Shown: positions 53,496-63,029 of the stretch, piece by piece
Layout of the letters: every line of letters begins with the position of its first letter
Position numbering within the stretch: the stretch's first letter is position 1
Source of the DNA: Rhynchopus euleeides
Taxonomy: Eukaryota; Euglenozoa; Diplonemea; Diplonemida; Diplonemidae
Reading direction: 5' to 3'
Assembly (NCBI GenBank): GCA_963210315.1
Contig: OY723290.1
Coordinates: 2,071,212-2,135,211, forward strand
Length of the DNA: 64,000 nt
Notes under the pieces: model-generated
The model's input: only the letters and a program-made list of their open reading frames with translations
Database searches by the model: none
Told to the model about the DNA's origin: nothing
Program-made: the position numbers and the translations under genes

Positions 53496-54752
53496 ATGTC
53501 GTTCCACTACATGGAGTCTGAGAACGAGACTCCCATCTTTACTGCGACGGATCTCCCGAAGCCCACCGCCGCTGTGCGCGTGGCATGCGTCGCTGACACA
53601 CACATGCGGTAGGAGGAAACCTCTGTGCCGCCGTGCGACGTGCTGCTGCATGCGGGGGATATTCTGTACCGCAGCGGTGCCATCATGAGCACGCAGTCTG
53701 CCCGCGAAGCATTCGAGAAGTTCTGCGTGTGGCTCGGAAGGCAGCCCTGCCGCTACGGTGTGGTGATCTGCGGCAACCACGACATGCGCCTGAAGCAGCT
53801 GGGCAGGCAGTACCTGGAGCAGCACCTGCCGCGGAACTTCGTTTACCTGGAGAACGAGTGTGTCGAGGTGTGTGGTCTCAAGATCTTCGGGTCGCCCAAC
53901 AGCGTGGGGTCCAGCCCGAACTCGGCGTGGCAGGAGGGCAGCTCGGAGGGCATCTGGCCGGGTGTGCGGAGGCACGGCAACCTCGACATTGTGATGTCGC
54001 ATGGCCCCGCATTCTACCGCGGCAAGGGCAGGGACAGAGCCGACCCGCACCTTGCAGGCCACCTCCTGGCAACGGACTGCCGCCTCCACGTCAGCGGGCA
54101 CCTCCACTGGGCCTACGGGCTGTCGCATCTGCAGGAGGGCGAGAAGCGCGTGTCTGGCGTGTGCTGCAGCATCCTGGATGGGTCGTACCGCCCGACGAAC
54201 CATCCCTTCGTTATCGACATGGAGCCACGGGCCGCAGACGCCCCAGCCCCGGCGCCAGTCGCGCCGCAGGCAGCACCGGTGCTCCCAAAGCACCTTGTGG
54301 TGGTTTTGATGTTCCACGCGAAGCGTTACAACCACGTCGAGACGATGAAGGAGCTGTGCAGGCAGATGGACGGGCGTGTCAAGTACCTCGTTGCGAGAAC
54401 GGCGGAAGAGGCTGCTTCGCTGGCAGCGTCATCCTGCGGCAGAAGGGCGACTGCAGTCGTGGGGGTGGGCGACCGCACAAAGGCACCTCTGGTGAGCTGG
54501 CAGAAGCACAACGACAACGGGCACCTGGTTGCGAAGGCCTTGTGTTCCGGTGCGTACCTGAGTGCCTTTGAGAAGGTGCACGCAGCAGGCGTGCATCTCC
54601 TGACCTACAGCGCAGAATCCAGCGAGGGGGTACCGGACATCAACGCCTTCGTTGCTTCCTCCGCCCCAGGGGCGACGTCGAAGGCTGTTTCACTTTCCTT
54701 GAAGCACACAACCGTGTCTCACCCAGGCATTGTTGCGCGTTTCAGCCCGTGA
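53496..54752 (+). pseudogene. MPPED-type metallophosphoesterase with in-frame TAG
   Basis: Reading from ATG 53496, codon 39 is TAG (53610-53612), and the same frame then continues to TGA at 54750-54752. All metal-site motifs of the MPPED class of calcineurin-like phosphoesterases are present: DTH (residues 34-36, before the TAG), HAGD, GNHDMR, SHGP and GHLHWAYG after it. Family members have a short variable loop where the TAG lies, so the stop replaces a loop residue. Nothing nearby can be removed as an intron without breaking the frame or the motifs. Residues about 250-418 form a C-terminal extension after a Pro/Ala linker, with no domain I recognise. Other genes here use TAG as a true stop. 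A recent nonsense mutation, stop readthrough or a sequencing error would each explain it. Confidence 0.7.
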
Positions 54753-55052
54753 GGGCCCGCTCGTCTCCCGAAAGGCAGCTGCATGCGATGCTGCATTGCT
54801 CGTGTTCAAAATTTCATCTTGCTGTTTTCCCATCTGAGTTTACCCTTTTCCGAGTGTGCCACATCCCCGCTAGCCTCGATGGTGGCCACAAAGTTGTGCG
54901 ACCCACGACGCCCAGGTCCGTTGAGAGAACGACGGACACCCGGGGGCAGCAACCTTGGCTTGGCTTGATACCGCATCCAACCCCGCCACCCATGCCTCCG
55001 CCATCCACCCACCACCAAGCAGGTGCGCCAGCAGACATGGCGTGGTCGAACC

Positions 55053-58000
55053 ATGAGGCACGCTAGGAGCACGTCGTCATCCCATGCATGCAACCAAGTC
55101 CCACCAGCACAGCTACTAGGTGCCCTCGAGTGTGATGCGACACGGCCCCGCCCTGCTCCCTTCACCGGCAGCCCCTCTCCACGGGCGGAGATCCACCAGG
55201 ACCTGGCGCACCTGAGTGACAATGTGCGTGGGCTGAGCGCAGACATCTACAGGAAGATGCAGCCAGAACAGACACCTCGTCAACATCTTAATCTGAGTGC
55301 CACCCAGTCAACAACCTCGTCGGAAGCGAAGCCGAGGCGGTCTGTGCATGTGCCGGAGCATGACCTCAGCCCGGCAGAAGTCGCCATCGGCTACAACCCT
55401 GCTCTCCATGACCTGTCAATGTCCGGGGTGCAGCTGGGCAGAGTTGGTGCGACGCCATCGACCTCGTCTGAGTCGACCGCCACGCGGCAGCGGAGGCGCA
55501 AGACACAAGAGGAGCGCCTCATCGAACAGGAGGTGCGGGCGCTGCGCAAGGAGCTGCAGCGCGAGAAGCACAAACGATTTGAGAAGGTCGCAGATGACAT
55601 GCGTGACACGGCACTGACAATCGCAGAAGGAAAGCTGCAGGCGAAGCGCCTTGCGGAGGAGTGCAGGGTGGCACGGGCTCTGCAGCGAGAGGAGGAACTG
55701 GTGCGCGAGAAGGAGTGGAGGCAACGCGAGCAGACGGTGTGGAAGAACGAGGAGCTGCGGCTGCAGGACATCCGGAAGCGTGCGCTGGCGAGGGAGGCGG
55801 AGAAGAACCGCTTCTCCAACTCCTCCAGCTCTCAGCCGCGGTCGGGGTCAAGGAGCAAGAAGCGGACCCAGGAGGCCCAGCAGACCCAGCAGGCTGACGA
55901 CGACTCTGAAGAAACGCACATCCACAGTGTGTCGATGGTCGGGGGGCTGCTGGTCACTGCTCCGCCGTCGCACGGCGACCAAACACTGCCGGAAGATGAC
56001 AGCTCAAGGGCGGACGATGGGGAGGTGCCCTCCATGCAAGGCACGCTGACAGCGTTTGCAAACGCCGTGATGGAGGTTACGCTCGATGACAGGTCGGCGT
56101 CGTCAATCAACTCACAGTCGCAGCGCACGCACCCCTTGTCCCGGAAGCATTCGGATCCAGAAGTGCCGACGTGCCAAGCAGAAGAGATCCACGTCGAGTC
56201 GGGTATCGAAGATATGGGAGACGCAACGGAGGTCACACCTGTCATTAAGTGCGAGGTCACTGAGGTTCGTTCCCCAGTCAGCAGGACGATGGGATCTGGC
56301 GAGCTCGAAACTGAGAGCGCGCCACCCGGACAGTTCAACGACGATGCCACCGCGGCAGTCCCCGACTTCGAGAAGAGCAGCGTGCTGGAGCCGGCCCTCG
56401 GGTGGCACGACGGGCCGGAAGAAGTCAAGTCCCCCGCAGAGGGCCAGAGCTTGAAGGTGCAGATGGAGGAGCAGTACTTCACATCCGCAACAACGCTCCC
56501 TGTGGAGGAGGTCCAGGCACCTGCCCCACCGTCCTCGACAGAGACCTCGGGGGAGGGGAGCAGGAAGCCGCCCGCAGCTATGCCGCCACTGCACCCCAAG
56601 TCGCCGGTCGACCTCGACGAGGATGACGAGGGGCACCGCACGGGCGACGACCTGGCTGACATGTTGGACGATTTCTCTGGGTCGGACCCGGAAACACGCC
56701 AACTCCTTGCGTCTTCGGCGAAGCTGCTGCAGGAGCGCCGCCTACTCGAGCAGGAAGCTCGCGAGGTTGAGGAGCGCGTGCGTGAGCAGGAACGCCTTGG
56801 TGCTGAGGAGGATGCGCGCAGGAGAGCCGAAGAAGAAGAACGCCTGCGTGAGGTGCGTGAGGAGAAGGACATCGAGCGGCAGATCGACCGCGAGAAGCGC
56901 AAAACAGTGACGCTGAAGGAGCGACGCCAGCGGGAGGACGAAGAGCGCCAGCGTCGGTGGGAGGAGATCATCGACGACGAGAAGGCAGAGTTCACAGGCA
57001 CAGAGGGTTCCGAGAAGCCGAAGGGGGCCCAGGAGGGGCGCGTGGTGGGGGGCGAGAGCCGCCGACTCGGGAGGCTTCTGTCGGACGACGATATCCGGGG
57101 GTCTGACGGGGACTCGTTTGCTGCATCCTCGCGTGCGTCGCGGGGGTGCCATGCGCCACCGACACGCCCGAGTGGGAAGTCGACGGTGCCCCCGCAGGCG
57201 GTGCACAGCCACGTGAGCAGCAGCGACGAAGGCCTCCCCTCCAAGACACCGTCCTCCGTGTCCCTGTCCAACACGAACGAGTCGCGCAGGTCGCGTTCTG
57301 CCTGCGCCCACAGCAGGCCTGTGTCGCCCGTCGTGAAGGAAGGTAAGAATCCCACCAGCAGCCGCAGCAGAACCCGATCCAATGTGTCCCAGCGGTTGCC
57401 AAAGCTTGCCAGCAGTGAACCACCAAAGTCGCCGCGTGCCCAAACCAAGAGCCCCCGCTTCCGACGTTCGAAGAACACACCCGTGCCGTGGCCTGGTCGC
57501 GAGCGGAGAACCTCAGGGGATGCCCGTAGCAACACTAGCGGCTCAGATAAGCAACGGCAACGCCCGGCACCCAAGCGCGCAGGAGAGGACAGCCCGCCCC
57601 TGAGGTACCGCACGGCGAACACCAGCAGCGGCAGTGTGCGGCGTGCTCTTGGGGGGCATGGGCTCTCTCCACTGAAGCGTGAGAAGTCGCCGCTGCCTTC
57701 CGTCGAGCAGAAGAAGCGAATGCTGCAGGACTTTGCGAGGCGCCACGAGGGGCGCGGTGCTCTGCTGAACTACGAAGAGTTGGAGCTCTACTACGACGAA
57801 GAGAAGGCAAAGGACGCGCTCAACAGACACCTCGAGAAGCTTGCGGCGAAGGAGCTGAAGAATGCTGACCAAGGGGCGCAGACGAGCCACAGCGAGGATG
57901 GGGATGACAGCACACAGGCCTATGACTATGGGAGGCTGCACAACTCGCCGCTGCGTCTTGCGTCCAGCAGCTACACGAGTGAAGAGGCGTTCATGCACCT

Positions 58001-61000
58001 CAGCAAAGAGCTCCCGGCACAGGCGGCACCAAACTACTCACCGACACGGTCGGCAACCTACTCTCCGCATGTCCATCCAGCGCAGGTGCAGGAGGCACAG
58101 AAGCACGGTGTTGTGTTGAATCTCAACATCTCCCCAGGAATGCAAAACCTTGCCGTTGATCCCGACTCCATGACCCCACGCCAGCGAATGGACACACACA
58201 CGCCTGTCGTGTCGACGCGGCACCGCAGCACGTCACCGCTGACCCTCCCTGAGGGGGCATATGCGACCCCGGCCTTCGACCCCACAGTGCAGCGGGGACG
58301 TGACTTCCTGGGGGAGCTGAAGGAGGCCATATCGGGGAGCATCGATGAGAGGGAGACTGTGCGGCGGGAGTGGGAACGGGAACGGGAACGGGAGCGGGAG
58401 CGTGAACGCGAGCGTGACCGTGACCGCGAACGTGACCGTGACCGTGAGCGCGAACGAGAGCGGGAGCGTGAGCGTGAGCGTCGGGCTCTCGACTTGTCGA
58501 CCAAAGGCGTCCAGACAGAGGCATCGCCCGGAGGCACGGAGAAAACGGACACCCGCAATAAGAAGCTGCAGACCAGCACTCGGTTGCTTGAAACACAGCC
58601 GACGGAGTCGCCCCCACGCCGCGTCCACCCTCATGCGCACTCGCGCCCCCGTGCTGACAAGGACGGCCGTGCGCGTACTGTCGTTTCAGGTTCTTCTGAT
58701 GCTTACGATTCGAGACACGTGAGCAGCGTGACTGACTCCAGCCTGGCAGACGTCGGTCTCTCCTTAGCGTCATTGTCCTCCACAAGCAACCGGCTGCCCG
58801 AATGGCCCGAGAGCCTCCCTGAAGCGCACTACCCGGCACCTGCAGTCCGCGACGCCTGGAGCAGGCCCGCACAGGCACCTCAGCGGGTTCCCGAGGGGGA
58901 GTGGACGAAGCCGACCAATGCAGAGCTGCCCACCCCAACCACACCAACGACTCGGCAGTGGGCGAGGCCAGCTGAAGGCGACACTGCCCCGATGCTCCCC
59001 CGAAGAACAGTAGTCGAGGCAGACACCTCGTCGAGGCGAGAGCCCTTGTTGCACGGGGCGCAGCCAGACGCGGTGCCTCGAGCGGTGGTGCACTCGCAAG
59101 AGGTCAGCGTGCACGTGTCGCAGTACGGGTCGCCCTCCAGGGATATGTCTGAGACGAGCGAGGCCCCACGGCCCGCAGAGCTGCAGCCGATCGCCTTCCA
59201 GCAGCACACGATTCGTGGCAAGGAGGAACGCGTCGTGGACCTGGCAGTGCGCGAGATACGGTCGGAACACGCACACGGCCAGGTGCGCAGCCCGGTGCTC
59301 CAGCATCAGGTCCAGCAGGCAGTTCCGGAGTGGGAGGCCCGCACGCCTGAGGAGCAGATTGCGACGAGGTGGGCACCCGCGCCGCACTCGCGTGACGACT
59401 TCGGCATCCTATCGTCAACAACGTCACAGCCAAAGGCACAGAGACGGTCGCAGAGCAGCACGTCGAGGAGGCCCGACATGGTGGGGGTCTTTTCGGACAG
59501 CGGGCAACCCACTGTTGTCAGACAGCCTGTGAGGCAGCAGTTCGACTCGCGCCCTGTGCCACACGAGTCCGGCAGCGATGTTGCCGCATCGGAGGCGTCC
59601 ACAGCGACAGCGAGGCCGGAGCCGCGAGGGGTGCTTGGGCGCCGAGAAGAGCAGGCACAGGCAAAACGGAGCATCCGCCATGAGATCGCAGCGATCAAGA
59701 GCGAAACGGAGGCCGACCTGTCTGCGAAGGGAGATGAGTCGCGCGGGTCGACACCAGTGTCTCGGCACACCCTGCCGTACCCGACAGCGTTTACAATGCA
59801 CTCCGCCAACAGCCCGCCCTTGGCAGCACCTCTGGCCAGCTCGAGTCCCCACAGGCACCGCACCTCGGCGGGTATCGAAACGCCTGCCCTGCCGGACATC
59901 CGTGGCGCAAGCCCGCCACCGGTCCGCGCGCGCGCTGAATATCAGAACCACAAACCACATGTGGGGCACCCCAGCCGTGTCACCCCCCCGCCTCCCGCTG
60001 CGGTGGAGCCGCACAGCTCCCTGCACACACCGGAAGGGCGCCAGGTGGGCTTGACACCACGCGAACTCGCACACTGGCAGGTGGCGGAGCAGGCCAGCAG
60101 GCGGCAATCCCCCAGAAAGCGCCTGTCGCAGAGCCCTCGGAGGGAGGCCAGCACCCAGCGCGCCCCCAGCCCCGTCAGCAGGGAGGAGCGCAGGCAGGCG
60201 TGGCGCGACGTGGAGAGCCGCACCGAGCCGCAGTACCATGAGGCACCGAGCCACAGGATGCGCCGCGCATCGCCGCAGCGGGCGAAGGCCGCCTCCCCTG
60301 CAAAGGCCTCGCCTCTGCGCAACAGGGTGACGCAGACCAGGGAGCGCCGCATCCACGAAGATAGCCCTCCGTCACCCGCCGCTGCAGCTGCTTCAGTTGG
60401 GAGCTCCTTTACAGATGAGATGGGGAACTCCTACGTTGTCTCCGTCGACCCCGCGTCACTGAAGGCACTCTCCCTGTCGAATGTGTCGGACGAGGTTCCT
60501 GAAAGTTCAACAGACGGCGACTTCGATGCACTGTACGACGTGGTGGTCCCTGCCTTCAGCAAAAGGACGAGAGGTGACGAAGCCGACACGCGGACAAGGA
60601 GCCACAGCAACACACGGAACGACATGGAGGTCAAGGGGGCAAGTGGATTTGCCGTGCCGTCCATACGCTACCCTCCGGACTCTGACGAAAGTGGTGCCGA
60701 AGCGGAAAACGCATTTTTGTCACAAGCGCTCCACGGACGCGTCAGTAAACCCTACACAGGCTTTCCCCGGCCTGTTGTTCTGGATACAGATGTGGTGACC
60801 CCCTCCAAGACGCCAGAGCACAGTGCTGTGATGTCTGCAGAAGGCACGTCTGCGGGCAGCCCGGGGGCGCTGACCCCCAGAGACCATCCTTCCGGCAGTC
60901 TGCGCGATATCTATGAGCAGCAGCTGAAACTTAGAGGCTCGCTGTCGACATGCCCTGACTGCAAGCAGGACCCTACGCAGCACGGCTTCTGCACAGCGAC

Positions 61001-62855
61001 GGGCGCCCCTCACCTGCTCCCCTCACAGTGCCCTTATTGCAAGAAGGCAATCCAGGATTTCAAGTTCTGCCCAGTTGCTGGAATTTGTCACAGCGAAATT
61101 GCAGGTGGTGCACGCGTCAGTCATCTCGAGTCAGTGCAGCGCAGCAGGGACATGACTGCCGTGAGCGACTCTCACTCGCACCAGTCGCACCACGTCACCT
61201 TCGCAGAGGCAGAGGAAGTTGCAGAGCCTGAGCCTGAGGTGTCAGTGAGCGCTGCCTCGCAGGAGGGGAGGGACACACCCACACCACCTCAAAGCGCAGC
61301 GGACGCTGCCTGCGACCCTTCGGAAGCTGCGCCGATGATCACAGTGACGGACTCTTCTCCAGCTGTCGAAGCAGCGCCCGAGCCTGTGTCCTACCCCGAT
61401 CCCCTGGATGGCGCAGAGGTGCGGTTCCACTGCCAGAACACCCCCATGGGGAGGCGTTTGTGTTACTCCATCGACGGCGAGGAGCGCCCTTCCTTCAAGC
61501 AGATGAAGCTCCAGGGGCAGAAGCGGCTCTTCTTCCCGGATGTGAACAAGATGGTGGACCTGCCCGACGACTACCGTATCCCGACACTTCGCAAGATTTG
61601 TCACATGGCGGAGTGGGCGGGAGTGCAACATGACGTGCCCGATGTGACGCTGCACCCTGCTTCGCCGACCACGTTGCAGCGGGATGGCAGTATGCTGTAC
61701 TCTGAACGCACTCGGGCAACGACCTCCAACGACACAACAACGTCTGAGTCGCAAAGCAGTGGGGAGCTGTCCTCAGAAGAAGTGCCGTCAAAGGACGCGT
61801 CAAAGGACACGTACAACTCAGTCGGTACCCGCTCTTCCTTTGACAAGGCGTCTATAGAGAAAGCGCACAAAGGAGCTTGGGCAAAGCGCCACAGCACCTC
61901 CGAAGGTGGCGTCGCGCACCTGCGCTGGGTGGTGCTGAGCGGTGACATGGGGGAGCTGAAATGGTACACACGGCCCGGCGACGCAGACCCTCGGCAGGGC
62001 CTCAACCTTGCCTCCGTCAATGCCCTGGTGTACGCGTTTGGTTCCCTCAACTCTTGGTACCGTGAGCACCCCTCGCCGACCTCCAAGTGCCCGAAAGTTC
62101 CTGCGTTCACCCGGTACAAGTTCCGCCTTGCCCGGAATCCAGAAAAGAGCGTGGACTTCACAGCTGCCGACAGGGGTGCGTGGCTTGGGCTGGTGCTGGG
62201 TGTGCAGACGGCGTTGAGCACACACCGGGGTGGAGATGCCCCTATGTCTGCAGGAGCAGCATTGTGGCAGTTGGCGTGCCATTCGTATCTGTCCCTGAAG
62301 TACACAGAGGATGGTCGGGTGAGCCAGAAGTACCTCGACTTTCTGGAGAGGGAGGGGAAGGAGCCTGTGTACCCACCTCCCGCGTGGCGGGTCATAGCCT
62401 CAGCGAGGTCCACACCAGCGCAGCCATCACTAGACGCGTCGCAGCGGACGGTTGAGGATTCTGTGCTCTCACGAAGGGGCGTTCCGAGCGTGCCCTCTGG
62501 CACGCCAAGGGGCCCTCCACTGCCACCTCCGAGGGCCCCAGAAGTGAGTCAGCCTGTGGCTCAACCCACACCGGCTACGGTTGAACCGATGTCACCAGGG
62601 AAGTGGACGTGCCCCGCTTGTACGTTTGCAAATCACGAGTATGCAGGTGTGTGTGAGATCTGCACGCAACAGAGACCATCTGCGACTTCAGTGACGAGGG
62701 CACGGAAGGGGTCGCCACCTCCAGGACTCCCTGGAAAGCTACCAATCGGCAGAGGGACACCATTGCCTCGAGGGAGCGTCAAAGGGCAAGGGGGCACGCC
62801 TGTTGTGTCGCCTGGACGGGGCAGAGGAAAAGGTGTGCGCTTCCCACGTGAGTGA
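55053..62855 (+). CDS. Giant coiled-coil protein with zinc modules and PH-like domain
   Basis: The product has 2600 residues in one uninterrupted frame. The ATG at 55053 is the first in frame; the true start could be slightly downstream or on an upstream exon, since sequence before SPRAEIHQDLAHLSD is not clearly protein-like. Order: coiled coil about 146-253; long disordered Ser/Pro/Glu region; second charged coil about 551-646; RE/RD-dipeptide tract about 1105-1144; more disordered sequence; two tandem C-x2-C-x9-C-x6-H zinc modules at about 1967-2016 (CPDCK...FC...H and CPYCK...FC...H); a PH-like segment about 2274-2393 (GAWAKRH, LRWVVLSGDMGELKWYT); a RanBP2-type zinc finger about 2517-2543 (WTCPACTFANHEYAGVCEIC); and an RG-rich basic end. 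A scaffold at a membrane or cytoskeleton is plausible. The function is unknown. Confidence 0.8.
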   Translation: MRHARSTSSSHACNQVPPAQLLGALECDATRPRPAPFTGSPSPRAEIHQDLAHLSDNVRGLSADIYRKMQPEQTPRQHLNLSATQSTTSSEAKPRRSVHVPEHDLSPAEVAIGYNPALHDLSMSGVQLGRVGATPSTSSESTATRQRRRKTQEERLIEQEVRALRKELQREKHKRFEKVADDMRDTALTIAEGKLQAKRLAEECRVARALQREEELVREKEWRQREQTVWKNEELRLQDIRKRALAREAEKNRFSNSSSSQPRSGSRSKKRTQEAQQTQQADDDSEETHIHSVSMVGGLLVTAPPSHGDQTLPEDDSSRADDGEVPSMQGTLTAFANAVMEVTLDDRSASSINSQSQRTHPLSRKHSDPEVPTCQAEEIHVESGIEDMGDATEVTPVIKCEVTEVRSPVSRTMGSGELETESAPPGQFNDDATAAVPDFEKSSVLEPALGWHDGPEEVKSPAEGQSLKVQMEEQYFTSATTLPVEEVQAPAPPSSTETSGEGSRKPPAAMPPLHPKSPVDLDEDDEGHRTGDDLADMLDDFSGSDPETRQLLASSAKLLQERRLLEQEAREVEERVREQERLGAEEDARRRAEEEERLREVREEKDIERQIDREKRKTVTLKERRQREDEERQRRWEEIIDDEKAEFTGTEGSEKPKGAQEGRVVGGESRRLGRLLSDDDIRGSDGDSFAASSRASRGCHAPPTRPSGKSTVPPQAVHSHVSSSDEGLPSKTPSSVSLSNTNESRRSRSACAHSRPVSPVVKEGKNPTSSRSRTRSNVSQRLPKLASSEPPKSPRAQTKSPRFRRSKNTPVPWPGRERRTSGDARSNTSGSDKQRQRPAPKRAGEDSPPLRYRTANTSSGSVRRALGGHGLSPLKREKSPLPSVEQKKRMLQDFARRHEGRGALLNYEELELYYDEEKAKDALNRHLEKLAAKELKNADQGAQTSHSEDGDDSTQAYDYGRLHNSPLRLASSSYTSEEAFMHLSKELPAQAAPNYSPTRSATYSPHVHPAQVQEAQKHGVVLNLNISPGMQNLAVDPDSMTPRQRMDTHTPVVSTRHRSTSPLTLPEGAYATPAFDPTVQRGRDFLGELKEAISGSIDERETVRREWERERERERERERERDRDRERDRDRERERERERERERRALDLSTKGVQTEASPGGTEKTDTRNKKLQTSTRLLETQPTESPPRRVHPHAHSRPRADKDGRARTVVSGSSDAYDSRHVSSVTDSSLADVGLSLASLSSTSNRLPEWPESLPEAHYPAPAVRDAWSRPAQAPQRVPEGEWTKPTNAELPTPTTPTTRQWARPAEGDTAPMLPRRTVVEADTSSRREPLLHGAQPDAVPRAVVHSQEVSVHVSQYGSPSRDMSETSEAPRPAELQPIAFQQHTIRGKEERVVDLAVREIRSEHAHGQVRSPVLQHQVQQAVPEWEARTPEEQIATRWAPAPHSRDDFGILSSTTSQPKAQRRSQSSTSRRPDMVGVFSDSGQPTVVRQPVRQQFDSRPVPHESGSDVAASEASTATARPEPRGVLGRREEQAQAKRSIRHEIAAIKSETEADLSAKGDESRGSTPVSRHTLPYPTAFTMHSANSPPLAAPLASSSPHRHRTSAGIETPALPDIRGASPPPVRARAEYQNHKPHVGHPSRVTPPPPAAVEPHSSLHTPEGRQVGLTPRELAHWQVAEQASRRQSPRKRLSQSPRREASTQRAPSPVSREERRQAWRDVESRTEPQYHEAPSHRMRRASPQRAKAASPAKASPLRNRVTQTRERRIHEDSPPSPAAAAASVGSSFTDEMGNSYVVSVDPASLKALSLSNVSDEVPESSTDGDFDALYDVVVPAFSKRTRGDEADTRTRSHSNTRNDMEVKGASGFAVPSIRYPPDSDESGAEAENAFLSQALHGRVSKPYTGFPRPVVLDTDVVTPSKTPEHSAVMSAEGTSAGSPGALTPRDHPSGSLRDIYEQQLKLRGSLSTCPDCKQDPTQHGFCTATGAPHLLPSQCPYCKKAIQDFKFCPVAGICHSEIAGGARVSHLESVQRSRDMTAVSDSHSHQSHHVTFAEAEEVAEPEPEVSVSAASQEGRDTPTPPQSAADAACDPSEAAPMITVTDSSPAVEAAPEPVSYPDPLDGAEVRFHCQNTPMGRRLCYSIDGEERPSFKQMKLQGQKRLFFPDVNKMVDLPDDYRIPTLRKICHMAEWAGVQHDVPDVTLHPASPTTLQRDGSMLYSERTRATTSNDTTTSESQSSGELSSEEVPSKDASKDTYNSVGTRSSFDKASIEKAHKGAWAKRHSTSEGGVAHLRWVVLSGDMGELKWYTRPGDADPRQGLNLASVNALVYAFGSLNSWYREHPSPTSKCPKVPAFTRYKFRLARNPEKSVDFTAADRGAWLGLVLGVQTALSTHRGGDAPMSAGAALWQLACHSYLSLKYTEDGRVSQKYLDFLEREGKEPVYPPPAWRVIASARSTPAQPSLDASQRTVEDSVLSRRGVPSVPSGTPRGPPLPPPRAPEVSQPVAQPTPATVEPMSPGKWTCPACTFANHEYAGVCEICTQQRPSATSVTRARKGSPPPGLPGKLPIGRGTPLPRGSVKGQGGTPVVSPGRGRGKGVRFPRE

Positions 62856-63029
62856 GGAGGACCAAAACAGTCGCGAAGCTGTACGATAGTGAAGTATAGA
62901 AAACAAGTCAGGGAGGGTCATGGTCCCCTGAAGTTGAGCAATCGTTCTTGACGTCTCTCAGCTGCACATCCTGCACTTTCTGTCCAACCACACTCTTGAA
63001 AACCTGGGGCTGAGAAGCCTGAGGTGTGT
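62856..63029. other. 3' flank of the giant gene
   Basis: Short unique stretch with no gene or signal that I can support before the minisatellite begins. Confidence 0.4.

Noticed and set aside
47309..54752. Reassignment of TGA or TAG as sense codons genome-wide
   Set aside because: TGA ends the kinase and giant genes and TAG ends all three MAT genes at conserved positions, so both act as stops here. The gag/YR TGA and phosphoesterase TAG are local exceptions.
55832..57622. 596-codon minus-strand open frame within the giant gene
   Set aside because: Ser/Arg-rich antisense of the repetitive coding sequence; no start or domain support.
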